A stretch of 47,500 bases of DNA from Strigamia acuminata (GCA_949358305.1 OX442314.1:1562587-1610086), one strand, 5' to 3'. Shown: positions 21,808 to 33,298, numbered from the stretch's first letter. Program-made: numbers and translations. The notes: generated from the sequence alone by a model not told the origin.

Positions 21808-23598
21808 ATGACCGGACGTGGTAACGGATCGAAGCCCCCGTCGCGTGGTGGAAGGGGCCACAAGGACAAATCACCCGTCGAAACGCGCCGCCAGCGACAG
21901 GCGCGTGAGAGATACGTGTGCCCTTACCCGGTTCCAGGATTATTTGAGCGAGGCCCGGTCTTGATGCCGAATTATCATCCGGACCACCCGATGTGTCGGG
22001 CCTTCCCCAATCGAGAGTTGTGCCCGGTGTGCTCGGGCTGGGGCCACCTTCGCGATGGCAAGGACGAGTGTTTCGCGTGCGAGGGGTTTGGCAATTTGAG
22101 ACGCGCTCAATTTCGGATTTGGATGCGGCGCGTGCAGGCCCTGTGTTTGGGGCGGACCATCGCGGATGGACGGGACATTTCGCGTTACGTGCTCCCGAGG
22201 ATTTTCCAGCCTTTACTCGGTTCCGCCTCTGATTGTAACCGCTTCGTTATACAACATGAAGCGTACTGGAGGAATACGATGCAGATGGCCGCTCGCGCTG
22301 GATTCCGACCACACAATTGGCAGTATCCACCGTTGGGGTGCCTGATGTTGGCTTTTGGGGTGACGGCGCCGCCATTACCCTCATTTTTTGAACGTTATGC
22401 GCTGAGGGAAGCTCCGGTGGCTCCGAGAGCGGATAGGCTCCCGTCTGTGACCCCGAGACTCCATTCTACGGCTCATAAAAAGCGCGATGATCCAAATGCC
22501 TACATCGCCAGGGGAGCAGCGCGATTCGATGAGGAACGAGACCGACTCCGAGGAATCGAGGAGCGTAATGAGAATTTACTCCAGGACATCGCGCATTTGC
22601 AAGACTTTCATCGCGTTGTGCAGGCGGGAGTCGTTGCGTGTGATGTGGCTGCCGCCGCCGGTGCCTCGACTGTACCATTGATACGACCTGTTCCCACGTT
22701 GACGCTGGTCCCGGAGCCGTCTGGACCTTCCGTCGAGACTGAGGTGCCGCCACCGATTGATGAGGTCGCGTTGTCCACGGCCTTGTTGCCGGCGGGTGTG
22801 TTGATTTGCGAGATGGATGAGATAGCGACGCCATTTGGTGTCAATTTGCGTCGCGACTGGGCTGAGAGCGACCTCGATTACCTCATCCGGTGCCACGACG
22901 AGGCTGCGCGTCGCCGAGAAGTTGCTGGTTCGAGGGGAATGATTCCTCATTCTTCCCTTGAACAAATGGAGGACTCAATGGACTACGTGGGTGAGTTACC
23001 CAACCTCCGCGTATGTTTGACTGAAGCCGGCCGAGGAGTCGAGTATTTGCCAGCGGGCGAAGAGTCGGATGATGATGAGGATTCCCGACCGCGGCGACAG
23101 CTTTCGCCATTGTTTACTGGCCGTCAAACCCAGCGTGACTTGCCTTTTCCGACTCAGCCCGAGGATTTGACCGCTGCTGTTCGAAAGTTGGTGGCTGACC
23201 AGCGCAAGAAGCGCGATTTTGCGACGCTGCGAGAGCTCGAGCTGTACTTCGAGACGATAATGGCGCGTGCTCATTTTGATGTGATTTTTCCCATGGGAAC
23301 CCTGGAGTGGGAGGGCCCGTCCCGATGGCGCAACGACACCTACTTGGAAGCGGATTCCACCCGATGGCGCGAGTTTTTCTATGGAATCATCAAACGCGAA
23401 CTTGGACTTTCAGAAAGCATGGCGGCCCTTGTGCACCTTCTTGAAGAGGGGCACATCATGACCCTGCAACGACTGATCGCCAACGTTTTGACTGAGTTTC
23501 GTCCGCGGAAGGAGAGCCAGTTGGGGGATGTCGTGACGTACCGCGCCATCAGCCTGATGAAAGAACTCATTACGGCCATTACGGGGTATGAGTTCTGA
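21808..23598 (+). CDS. Third ORF of the Gypsy element with DnaJ-like zinc motif
   Basis: 596 aa in the position where some Gypsy elements have env. It does not look like env: no signal peptide or membrane segments are seen. The basic start (MTGRGNGSKPPSRGGRGHKD) is followed by Cys72-x2-Cys75-SGWG and Cys88-x2-Cys91-EGFG, the CxxCxGxG pattern of the DnaJ central zinc domain, but only two of the usual four repeats. The middle has a Glu/Arg-rich helix (RFDEERDRLRGIEERNENLL) and a Pro/Val-rich part; later parts are acidic (EESDDDED), then helical. The frame is intact. A structural or nucleic-acid-binding role is possible but not shown. Confidence 0.6.
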   Translation: MTGRGNGSKPPSRGGRGHKDKSPVETRRQRQARERYVCPYPVPGLFERGPVLMPNYHPDHPMCRAFPNRELCPVCSGWGHLRDGKDECFACEGFGNLRRAQFRIWMRRVQALCLGRTIADGRDISRYVLPRIFQPLLGSASDCNRFVIQHEAYWRNTMQMAARAGFRPHNWQYPPLGCLMLAFGVTAPPLPSFFERYALREAPVAPRADRLPSVTPRLHSTAHKKRDDPNAYIARGAARFDEERDRLRGIEERNENLLQDIAHLQDFHRVVQAGVVACDVAAAAGASTVPLIRPVPTLTLVPEPSGPSVETEVPPPIDEVALSTALLPAGVLICEMDEIATPFGVNLRRDWAESDLDYLIRCHDEAARRREVAGSRGMIPHSSLEQMEDSMDYVGELPNLRVCLTEAGRGVEYLPAGEESDDDEDSRPRRQLSPLFTGRQTQRDLPFPTQPEDLTAAVRKLVADQRKKRDFATLRELELYFETIMARAHFDVIFPMGTLEWEGPSRWRNDTYLEADSTRWREFFYGIIKRELGLSESMAALVHLLEEGHIMTLQRLIANVLTEFRPRKESQLGDVVTYRAISLMKELITAITGYEF

Positions 23599-24013
23599 GT
23601 GTTGTGCCTTCGTAAGTGACATTTTTTCCCGAACGTGACTTTTTTCGCGTAGTTCTTCGCGAAGTTAGTGTTGAACGCGAACTTTTCTTTTGAACAATAC
23701 CAGTGATATTGACATTTTCCTGAATTGTGATTGTTTTATTTTTTGTGTTCTTTGTCGCGCCGATGTTTGAATTTGATTTTTTCTTTGCGCGACTTTGAAT
23801 TTTGTCTTTGATATTTAGTGCATTGCTAGTAGTTTAGTTTTTGTTTTCGGCGCTTAACGCTTGTATTGTTGAGTCTACGTGATAAGTTCTCGCGCCTCAT
23901 TAGTGTATTGTTTAATCATTCCAACAGTGTCATTTGATTTGATTTCTTGTATCGCATTTTACTTTCGTTTTCAGATTTTGAACAGAGATTAAAACACTCT
24001 GGTCCGAGGGGCG
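23599..24013 (+). other. 3' non-coding part of the LTR element
   Basis: No ORF. It ends in GGTCCGAGGGGCG just before the LTR, a short polypurine-tract candidate. Confidence 0.4.
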
Positions 24014-25026
24014 TGTCACGGCCCGGCATTAACGCGTAATGTAACTTTAACCCATTGTTGTGTTTGTGCGCGTTTTCCGTGTGTTCCTAACTATGATTTG
24101 TTATCATTGTTTTGTTAAAACTCCCAATAAATCCTAAACCTAATATAATTTGAGTTTTGTCTTACCTTCATTTTGTATTCATGTTTATCCCTTGACCTGG
24201 CCTGGTGTGGCTCAATTTGGCCACATCAGACTAGTCTAAGTCAGGTATTTCCCACTGTTACCCCTCCTGATTTCGTTTAGTTCATCCTATCTAATTTAAA
24301 TGTTTAGTCACTCGCGACTGACTCATCGCGATAATTATTCACGAGCGCGCCTGATTGGCTTACGCGTGCTTGACTCATGGTTCTCCCCTCGTTTTCTGTG
24401 ATGGACTTGGCCCAAGTTCACTTCTGAGCTGTTTCAGCCAAGTCTGATCAGAAGGCGTAAGACCATGAGCTATCGTAAGTGCCTTAGCTGGCCGTTGTGC
24501 ATTTGGCAGTCTCTCCTGTGTTAACTCACAGTATAACTCCATGCCACGTAATTGTGCATGTTTGAGTATATTCATGGTCATATCGCGTGTCTAAATTCCG
24601 CGTGTCATCTTTGTTTCCTTTCCTTTCGATGTTCTTTTGTGTTTACACGACGTTTTATGCCACTGACGTGCCTCTGGACTAGAAATTAGATTCAAGTAGC
24701 TAATGAGTTGTTTATTTCGTCTTTTGTGCGCGATTAGTGCGCGCTTGCTCGGTCTGGCCGCTCCGCCATTAGGAGTCCCTGCCAGATTAGCTTAAGCCAC
24801 GTTTGCGTTGTTAAGTCCGCACGTGAGCAGTACTTCTTCCATTTTTAAGGCTCCAACAAACTCGGTAATAATTCGTAACATGATCGAATAGGGGGTTAAG
24901 CTTGCCGCCACCCTTCAGGCTGCTTAACGTTGCCGGGCCCTTATTCGGGACCAGGCTCTCTTGTATCGTAACTGGCGCGTCTTTCAAACGCGGTTTCAAA
25001 CAACCAGAAACAACCGGTTCATGACA
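24014..25026 (+). repeat. LTR of the Gypsy-type element (1,013 bp)
   Basis: Starts TGTCACGG and ends GGTTCATGACA, so it has TG...CA ends and 5-bp inverted termini TGTCA/TGACA. A purine-rich stretch precedes it and a primer binding site follows 2 bp after it. An AATAAA lies at 24125-24130. A second LTR was not found in the window. Confidence 0.8.
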
Positions 25027-25028
25027 CG

Positions 25029-25046
25029 TGGTGCCGAAACCCGGGA
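25029..25046 (+). other. Primer binding site, tRNA-Phe type
   Basis: TGGTGCCGAAACCCGGGA is the complement of the 3' end of a eukaryotic tRNA-Phe (CCCGGGTTTCGGCA plus CCA). Its place just after the LTR end supports the LTR call. Confidence 0.8.
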
Positions 25047-25239
25047 CCTTGTTGGAGTTTATTCAGTCTAGCGCATATAAACTAGTTGCTATTTAACAAG
25101 CATTAGTGGCGTTTTTTAGAGACTATTTTGCCGAAAGGAAGGTTTCAGAGTAACTAACTTTTCATAGTACTCGCGTATCGTTTAATTACGGTGCGCATCA
25201 TTTGCAGTGAGCTGCTATTACCCTTATTATCTTGCAAAC

Positions 25240-25992
25240 ATGGCGAATAAGGAAGAAACTCCCGAGAAAAAAAGAGGGATGTTTGCCGACCTCATAGATC
25301 GTTGGGATCCTGTGCGTTTACGCGAGGAGAGACAGCGACGCGAGGAAGCAGAGCGAATACGCGGTCTGAGACCGGGCGCTCTCCGTGGGATGCTGGAGGA
25401 AATACCAACAGATTCCACTGACCAGCCTAGCTCTATGGAAAGAGATATAAACCCCACATTGGAGGGGCCGATAAGCGTGCATACTGCAACTCCGGCCAGC
25501 GCTATAGCTGAGTTGGAAGAACCAGCGCGTTTGCAAAATATTGCTTCGGCTCCAACAAGAGATGAATCAGAAGCGCCACCAGAGGTGCCTGGTTTGGGGG
25601 CTTATCTCCATGATATGGAGGTGGCAATTTCCGCAAGACTGGATCGGGCCATAAATGCACAATTGCATGGTTGGGCCGAGGATACGGTCGAGCGTGTAAG
25701 GAAAGTGGTGGAGGACTGTGCTGCTCGACAACCGCCGTTGGCGGCTGGAATTCCATTAATTCCGCCGCCACAGGAACCTCATATCCTCCTGGGCGTGTCG
25801 GGGCGGACGGTTCCCCAAATTGTACCTCGTTCCACTGGAGACGCGTCTATAATCCTAACGCCAAGTGAGATAATTTTGGGTGGGGCCCGTGCAGCACCCA
25901 GTGTGCAGGGGAGAATCCATGTGCAGTCTCGTGAAGTGGATCCAGCCGTACCATTCACAGCAGAAGCAACGTCGTATCTGAGCAGTCGATAA
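25240..25992 (+). CDS. gag: gag-like ORF after the LTR
   Basis: 250 aa starting MANKEETPEKKRGMFADLID, about 200 bp after the primer binding site, where gag is expected. It has an Arg/Glu-rich helix (RLREERQRREEAERIRG), an acidic-Pro middle and a helix with DMEVAISARLDRAINAQLHG. No CCHC knuckle is present and the frame ends in SYLSSR, so it is short for a gag and is probably only its N-terminal part. The sequence after it is unrelated to pol. Confidence 0.6.
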   Translation: MANKEETPEKKRGMFADLIDRWDPVRLREERQRREEAERIRGLRPGALRGMLEEIPTDSTDQPSSMERDINPTLEGPISVHTATPASAIAELEEPARLQNIASAPTRDESEAPPEVPGLGAYLHDMEVAISARLDRAINAQLHGWAEDTVERVRKVVEDCAARQPPLAAGIPLIPPPQEPHILLGVSGRTVPQIVPRSTGDASIILTPSEIILGGARAAPSVQGRIHVQSREVDPAVPFTAEATSYLSSR

Positions 25993-26489
25993 CTGTCCAA
26001 CGGCACCTGAACATTTCAAATTGAAAACGCATTTTTTTCCTTTTCATTTCGCACAGAAAAATCAAAGTTATGCACCTGAATACAAGCCCTCATGTGCTTT
26101 TTATGCTGAGCATGATACATTTCGCCCAGCATTTCCTCGACTTCAGAAACTGGAGTTCTTTGTTCGAAGAAAAGAGAAAAAGAAATTCGTAATACACAGT
26201 AGCCGCATTTGCAAAGTAATTTAGACTAAACAGCATTTTAAACAATATTTTTAAATTGCTTTTAAAACTGCTTCTCTTGATCCAACTTCAAAAATGGCGG
26301 CCGATTTAGTCGGTTTTCAGTCCCAGTGGGCAAAACAAAACAACAAAACATGTTTAATTGCAAGTTAACAATTACTTTATGAATTAGGCTAGTAATATCT
26401 AACATTACGTGGAATTTATGATGCAAATGATTAGCATTTGTTTAGATGGTGCTCTGGCTTCCACGTATTCTTCAATTTCAATATCGCCC
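25993..26489 (+). other. AT-rich sequence without a gene
   Basis: No convincing ORF, LTR or element end was seen. The LTR element breaks off somewhere in or before this stretch. Confidence 0.4.
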
Positions 26490-26765
26490 AGGTAAAAAAA
26501 ATCTGCAGAATTCTGCAGAAAGTTTGCCAGCAGAAAAATTTCTGCAGAAAATCTTTTTTTTTCTGCAGAATTCTGCAGAAAAATTTCCAGTTGAAAAAAT
26601 TTGCCAGAAATTTTTTTTCTCTGCAGAAATCTGCAGAAAAATTGGCAACCGAAAAATTTTGCAAGAAAATTTTTTTTCTCTCTGCAGAATTCTGCAGAAA
26701 AAATGCTAGCCGAAAAAATTTGCTAGAAAATCTTTTTTTTCTGCAGAATTGTGCAGAATAATTGT
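26490..26765 (+). repeat. CTGCAGAATTCTGCAG tandem repeat
   Basis: About four degenerate units of roughly 60-70 bp, each with the palindrome CTGCAGAATTCTGCAG, a T run and AAAAATTTGCCAG-like sequence. Open frames across it are repeat-derived. Confidence 0.8.
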
Positions 26766-26799
26766 ATGCCGACCGAAAGGGTTGCCAATGCTGGAAATC

Positions 26800-27100
26800 T
26801 CGTACAGGCAAAGATTTTGGATTTCAAAATCCTTGAAATCTCATGAAATCCTGGAAATCCTTAAAATCTCATGAAATCCTGGAAATCCTTAAAATCTCAT
26901 GAAATCCTGGAAATCCTGGAAATCTTTGAAATTTCATGAAATCCTGGAAATCCTAGAAATCGTGGAAATCTTAGAAAATTGTCTTGCAATTTGGTGTAAA
27001 TTCTAGCAAATCAAGCTGGAAATCTCGCACAGGCAAAGATTTTGGATTTCAAAATCCTTGAAATCTTATGAAATCTTCAAGGATTTCAAAATCTCGTACG
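26800..27100 (+). repeat. GAAATCCTGGAAATC tandem repeat
   Basis: Degenerate units of about 28 bp (TCATGAAATCCTGGAAATCC). The phrase GGCAAAGATTTTGGATTTCA occurs at both its ends, near 26809 and 27030. Confidence 0.8.
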
Positions 27101-27456
27101 GGATTTTTGCGATTGGCTATCCCTCGACGCCGAATGAAGTGCAGAATTTATTCCTTCTCCATTTCTGCAAAGTTACGCAGAAATTTTAAACAAAAAGATG
27201 CATTCTTTTTAGTTCAAATCAAATTTTCCGAATGGACGCATTTAGTTCCTTTAATACACATATAAACATTTACAACTTCTTTAAATTAAACTTATATTTA
27301 TTTAAGCTTTTTACTTAAAGCTGAGACTATTTGAAAATTTAAAACCATTTCGGAAAAAGTAACTATAAGGTGCGTTTCATAATTATAAATCCACCCACAA
27401 ATTTTGTGTCACAGCCAAACATTCTTCCCAACAATAAAATTCTTTATATTGTTTGC
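27101..27456 (+). other. AT-rich stretch before the right boundary
   Basis: No gene or known repeat seen. It ends in GTTTGCTTAT next to the arm terminus. Confidence 0.4.
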
Positions 27457-27960
27457 TTATCCTTGGGGTATGTGTGCGGATTTTGTCGGGGGCGAAAGGG
27501 TCCCGCTTTTTAACATTACGGCGGCCTATACGTTGTTTCGTTGATCGCGACTGTGATGCGGAATTTGCGGATGTTGTTTTGGCCGAGTAGTTCGTGCGAC
27601 CGAGCGCGTTTTGTTCGTTGCTTTTCGGTGTTCGGTGGGTTTTGTGACCGGTCAAGGGTTTCGCTAAAACGTGGTTTTTGTGACGGGAGGGAGGGGGGAT
27701 CGGTTCATGTGCTCCGAACGCGCCGCGACGCGCCGTGACTTGGGCCAAAAACGACCCGGTCGGAAACCGGGTCCCGGGCTTCGTCGAGGCGTGGTTTTTG
27801 AGAACGGGGGGAGGGGGGGATCGGGTCGCGTGCTCCGAAAGCGCCGCGACGCGCCGTGACTTGGGCCAAAAACGACCCGGTCGGAAACCGGGTCCCGGGC
27901 TTCGTCGAGGCGTGGTCCCGATCGGGACAAACTCTTCCGGAAAATGTCCGGTGGAATGTT
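27457..27960. mobile_element. GC-rich module at the right inner boundary
   Basis: Mirror of 17157-17657, but the four bases next to CCTTGGGG are TTAT instead of TTAA. Confidence 0.45.
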
Positions 27961-28025
27961 GAGAGTGTCGATGGACGACGTTCGAGTTTATATCGTAAGT
28001 AAGTAAGTATCTGACAAAACTTGCA

Positions 28026-31000
28026 CAGAATTTTGTCAACATTTGATAAATTTCCACAGAATTTAACGTTGTTTTGCTAAAACCTGCGGAAACGTGTCTA
28101 GTCGGGCAGAAACGTCTCGTAAAATGTTGCTGAAATTCCGTGGAAATTTGTCAAAAATTGACAAAAGTTGGTGACCGACCCACATCGCGTTGCGGCGCGG
28201 TCGGAGCACGCGACCCGATCCCCCCCCCCCCCCCCTCCCCCCGTCCCCAAAAAACCACGCCTCGAGGAACCCCGAGGTTCGGTTTCCGACCGGGTCGCCT
28301 CTTGATCCGACTCGGGGCGCGTCACGACGCGGTCGGAGGACGGCCCTCGCCCCCAAAAACCACACTCCGGGTCACGTGGTCTCGCACCCGACTCTTTCAG
28401 TTTTCCCGTTTTCAGCCCGTTACGGGATCGTGACGGGACTGTCGGCGGCCCGTTAACGGCCCGCACGAGCCGTGACGGGATCGTGACGGGACCGTTGGCG
28501 GCCCGTTAACGGCCCGCACGGGCCGTGACGGGATCGTGACGGGACCGTCGGCGGCCCGTTAACGGCCCGTACGACTCCATGCGGGCCGTTGACGGGCCGT
28601 TGACGGGCCGTTAACGGGCCGTTAACGGGCCGTTAACGGGCCGTTACGGCGTAAATCGAAAAAATCAACAACCGACAACACGTACGTGAAAACGCGTACA
28701 ACATTCATAGACATTAATCTCGAATCCTGTTTTTGGTTTTACGCCGTTAACGGGCCGTTAACGGCCCGTTAACGGCCCGTTAACGGCCCGCGTGAGGTCG
28801 TACGGGCCGTCGGCGAGCCGAAGTCCGGGAACGAAGGCCGTGACGGGATCGTGACGGGACCGTCAGCGGCCCGTTAACGGCCCGTGCGGGCCGTTGCGGG
28901 ATCGTGACGGGATCGTCGACGGCCCGTTAACGGCCCGTGCGGGCCGTTGCGGGCCGTTGACGGGCCGTTGACGGGCCGTTAACGGGCCGTTAACGGGCCG
29001 TTACGGCGTGAATCGAAAAAATCAACAACCGACAACACGTACATGAAAACGCGTACAACATTCATAGACATTAATCTCGAATCCTGTTTTCGGTTTTGCC
29101 CCGTTAACGGGCCGTTAACGGGCCGTTAACGGGCCGTTAACGGCCCGTGCGGGCCGTTGCGGGATCGTGACGGGACCGTCAGCGGCCCGTTAACGGCCCG
29201 TGCGGGCCGTTGCGGGATCGTGACGGGATCGTCGACGGCCCGTTAACGGCCCGTGCGGGCCGTTGCGGGATCGTGACGGGACCGTCAGCGGCCCGTTAAC
29301 GGCCCGTGCGGGCCGTTGCGGGATCGTGACGGGATCGTCGACGGCCCGTTAACGGCCCGTGCGGGCCGTTGCGGGCCGTTGACGGGCCGTTGACGGGCCG
29401 TTAACGGGCCGTTAACGGGCCATTACGGCGTGAATCGAAAAAATCAACAACCGACAACACGTACATGAAAACGCGTACAACATTCATAGACATTAATCTC
29501 GAATCCTGTTTTTGGTTTTACGCCGTTAACGGGCCGTTAACGGGCCGTTAACGGCCCGTTAACGGCCCGCGTGAGGTCGTACGGGCCGTCGGCGAGCCGA
29601 AGTCCGGGAACGAAGGCCGTGACGGGATCGTGACGGGACCGTCAGCGGCCCGTTAACGGCCCGTGCGGGCCGTTGCGGGATCGTGACGGGATCGTCGACG
29701 GCCCGTTAACGGCCCGTGCGGGCCGTTGCGGGCCGTTGACGGGCCGTTGACGGGCCGTTAACGGGCCGTTAACGGGCCGTTACGGCGTGAATCGAAAAAA
29801 TCAACAACCGACAACACGTACATGAAAACGCGTACAACATTCATAGACATTAATCTCGAATCCTGTTTTCGGTTTTGCCCCGTTAACGGGCCGTTAACGG
29901 GCCGTTAACGGGCCGTTAACGGCCCGTGCGGGCCGTTGCGGGATCGTGACGGGACCGTCGACGGCCCGTTAACGGCCCGTGCGGGCCGTTGCGGGATCGT
30001 GACGGGACCGTCAGCGGCCCGTTAACGGCCCGTGCGGGCCGTTGCGGGATCGTGACGGGATCGTCGACGGCCCGTTAACGGCCCGTGCGGGCCGTTGCGG
30101 GATCGTGACGGGACCGTCAGCGGCCCGTTAACGGCCCGTGCGGGCCGTTGCGGGATCGTGACGGGATCGTCGACGGCCCGTTAACGGCCCGTGCGGGCCG
30201 TTGCGGGCCGTTGACGGGCCGTTGACGGGCCGTTAACGGGCCGTTAACGGGCCGTTACGGCGTGAATCGAAAAAATCAACAACCGACAACACGTACATGA
30301 AAACGCGTACAACATTCATAGACATTAATCTCGAATCCTGTTTTTGGTTTTACGCCGTTAACGGGCCGTTAACGGGCCGTTAACGGCCCGTTAACGGCCC
30401 GCGTGAGGTCGTACGGGCCGTCGGCGAGCCGAAGTCCGGGAACGAAGGCCGTGACGGGATCGTGACGGGACCGTCAGCGGCCCGTTAACGGCCCGTGCGG
30501 GCCGTTGCGGGATCGTGACGGGATCGTCGACGGCCCGTTAACGGCCCGTGCGGGCCGTTGCGGGCCGTTGACGGGCCGTTGACGGGCCGTTAACGGGCCG
30601 TTAACGGGCCGTTACGGCGTGAATCGAAAAAATCAACAACCGACAACACGTACATGAAAACGCGTACAACATTCATAGACATTAATCTCGAATCCTGTTT
30701 TCGGTTTTGCCCCGTTAACGGGCCGTTAACGGGCCGTTAACGGGCCGTTAACGGCCCGTGCGGGCCGTTGCGGGATCGTGACGGGACCGTCGACGGCCCG
30801 TTAACGGCCCGTGCGGGCCGTTGCGGGATCGTGACGGGACCGTCAGCGGCCCGTTAACGGCCCGTGCGGGCCGTTGCGGGATCGTGACGGGATCGTCGAC
30901 GGCCCGTTAACGGCCCGTGCGGGCCGTTGCGGGATCGTGACGGGACCGTCAGCGGCCCGTTAACGGCCCGTGCGGGCCGTTGCGGGATCGTGACGGGATC

Positions 31001-33298
31001 GTCGACGGCCCGTTAACGGCCCGTGCGGGCCGTTGCGGGCCGTTGACGGGCCGTTGACGGGCCGTTAACGGGCCGTTAACGGGCCGTTACGGCGTGAATC
31101 GAAAAAATCAACAACCGACAACACGTACATGAAAACGCGTACAACATTCATAGACATTAATCTCGAATCCTGTTTTTGGTTTTACGCCGTTAACGGGCCG
31201 TTAACGGGCCGTTAACGGCCCGTTAACGGCCCGCGTGAGGTCGTACGGGCCGTCGGCGAGCCGAAGTCCGGGAACGAAGGCCGTGACGGGATCGTGACGG
31301 GACCGTCAGCGGCCCGTTAACGGCCCGTGCGGGCCGTTGCGGGATCGTGACGGGATCGTCGACGGCCCGTTAACGGCCCGTGCGGGCCGTTGCGGGCCGT
31401 TGACGGGCCGTTGACGGGCCGTTAACGGGCCGTTAACGGGCCGTTACGGCGTGAATCGAAAAAATCAACAACCGACAACACGTACATGAAAACGCGTACA
31501 ACATTCATAGACATTAATCTCGAATCCTGTTTTCGGTTTTGCCCCGTTAACGGGCCGTTAACGGGCCGTTAACGGGCCGTTAACGGCCCGTGCGGGCCGT
31601 TGCGGGATCGTGACGGGACCGTCGACGGCCCGTTAACGGCCCGTGCGGGCCGTTGCGGGATCGTGACGGGACCGTCAGCGGCCCGTTAACGGCCCGTGCG
31701 GGCCGTTGCGGGATCGTGACGGGATCGTCGACGGCCCGTTAACGGCCCGTGCGGGCCGTTGCGGGATCGTGACGGGACCGTCAGCGGCCCGTTAACGGCC
31801 CGTGCGGGCCGTTGCGGGATCGTGACGGGATCGTCGACGGCCCGTTAACGGCCCGTGCGGGCCGTTGCGGGCCGTTGACGGGCCGTTGACGGGCCGTTAA
31901 CGGGCCGTTAACGGGCCGTTACGGCGTGAATCGAAAAAATCAACAACCGACAACACGTACATGAAAACGCGTACAACATTCATAGACATTAATCTCGAAT
32001 CCTGTTTTTGGTTTTACGCCGTTAACGGGCCGTTAACGGGCCGTTAACGGCCCGTTAACGGCCCGCGTGAGGTCGTACGGGCCGTCGGCGAGCCGAAGTC
32101 CGGGAACGAAGGCCGTGACGGGATCGTGACGGGACCGTCAGCGGCCCGTTAACGGCCCGTGCGGGCCGTTGCGGGATCGTGACGGGATCGTCGACGGCCC
32201 GTTAACGGCCCGTGCGGGCCGTTGCGGGCCGTTGACGGGCCGTTGACGGGCCGTTAACGGGCCGTTAACGGGCCGTTACGGCGTAAATCGAAAAAATCAA
32301 CAACCGACAACACGTACGTGAAAACGCGTACAACATTCATAGACATTAATCTCGAATCCTGTTTTTGGTTTTACGCCGTTAACGGGCCGTTAACGGCCCG
32401 TTAACGGCCCGTTAACGGCCCGCACAGGCCGTGACGGGATCGTGACGGGACTGTCGGCGGCCCGTTAACGGCCCGCACGAGCCGTGACGGGATCGTGACG
32501 GGACCGTCGGCAGCCCGTTAACGGCCCGTACGACTCCATGCGGGCCGTTGACGGGCCGTTAACGGGCCGTTAACGGCCCGTTAACGGCGTAAAACCAAAA
32601 ACAGGATTCGAGATTAATGTCTATGAATGTTGTACGCGTTTTCACGTACGTGTTGTCGGTTGTTGATTTTTTCGATTTACACCGTCACGGCCCGTTAACG
32701 GCCCGTTAACGGCCCGTCAACGGCCCGTCAACGGCCCGTCAACGGCCCGCATGGGCCCGCACGGGCCGTTAACGGGCCGCCGACGGTCCCGTCACGATCC
32801 CGTAACGGTCCGCACGGGCCGTTAACGGGCCGCCGACGGTCCCGTCACGATCCCGTAACGGCCCGTACAAGCCGTTAACGGGCCGCCGACGGTCCCGTCA
32901 CGATCCCGTAACGGCCCGTCATGATCCCGTAACGGGAAAACTGAGAGAGTCGGGTGCGAGACCACGTGACCCGGAGTGTGGTTTTTGGGGGCGAGGGCCG
33001 TCCTTCGACCGCGCCGTGACGCGCCCCGGGTCGGATCAAGAGGCGACCCGGTCGGAAACCGAACCTCGGGGTTCCTCGAGGCGTGGTTTTTTGGGGACGG
33101 GGGGAGGGGGGGATCGGGTCGCGTGCTCCGACCGCGCCGCAACGCGCCGTGGGTCGGTCACCAACCTTTGTCAATATTTTATAAATTTCCACGGAATTTC
33201 AGCAATGTTTTACATAAGTCCGTCAAATCGGGCAGAAATATCCCGTACAATGTCGCTGCAATTCTGTGGAAATTTATCAGATATTGACAAAATTCGGT
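28026..33298. mobile_element. Foldback-like element: long TIRs around a satellite (right arm)
   Basis: Same structure as the left element, with TIRs at about 28026-28410 and 32936-33298 and a longer satellite inside (28411-32935). Confidence 0.5.
28411..32935. repeat. GC-rich higher-order satellite block (right arm)
   Basis: Same words and same core as the left block. Cores start near 28644, 29002, 29424, 29781, 30254, 30611, 31086, 31444, 31918 and 32275 in one orientation, and one near 32586 in the opposite orientation. From 29424 on the spacing alternates between about 357 and 474 bp, giving a higher-order period of about 831 bp. Two core variants alternate (GTTTTTGGTTTTACGCCG and GTTTTCGGTTTTGCCCCG). 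Confidence 0.92.

Noticed and set aside
24375-24581. Short ORFs inside the LTR
   Set aside because: Short, no family features, and located in non-coding terminal repeat.
26431-26811. ORFs over the CTGCAG repeat (for example FFLQNSAERKK type)
   Set aside because: Repeat-derived frames present on both strands.
28644-32375. CRISPR-like regular spacing of the conserved core
   Set aside because: Units are hundreds of bp long, spacers are themselves repetitive, there are no cas genes and the host is eukaryotic.
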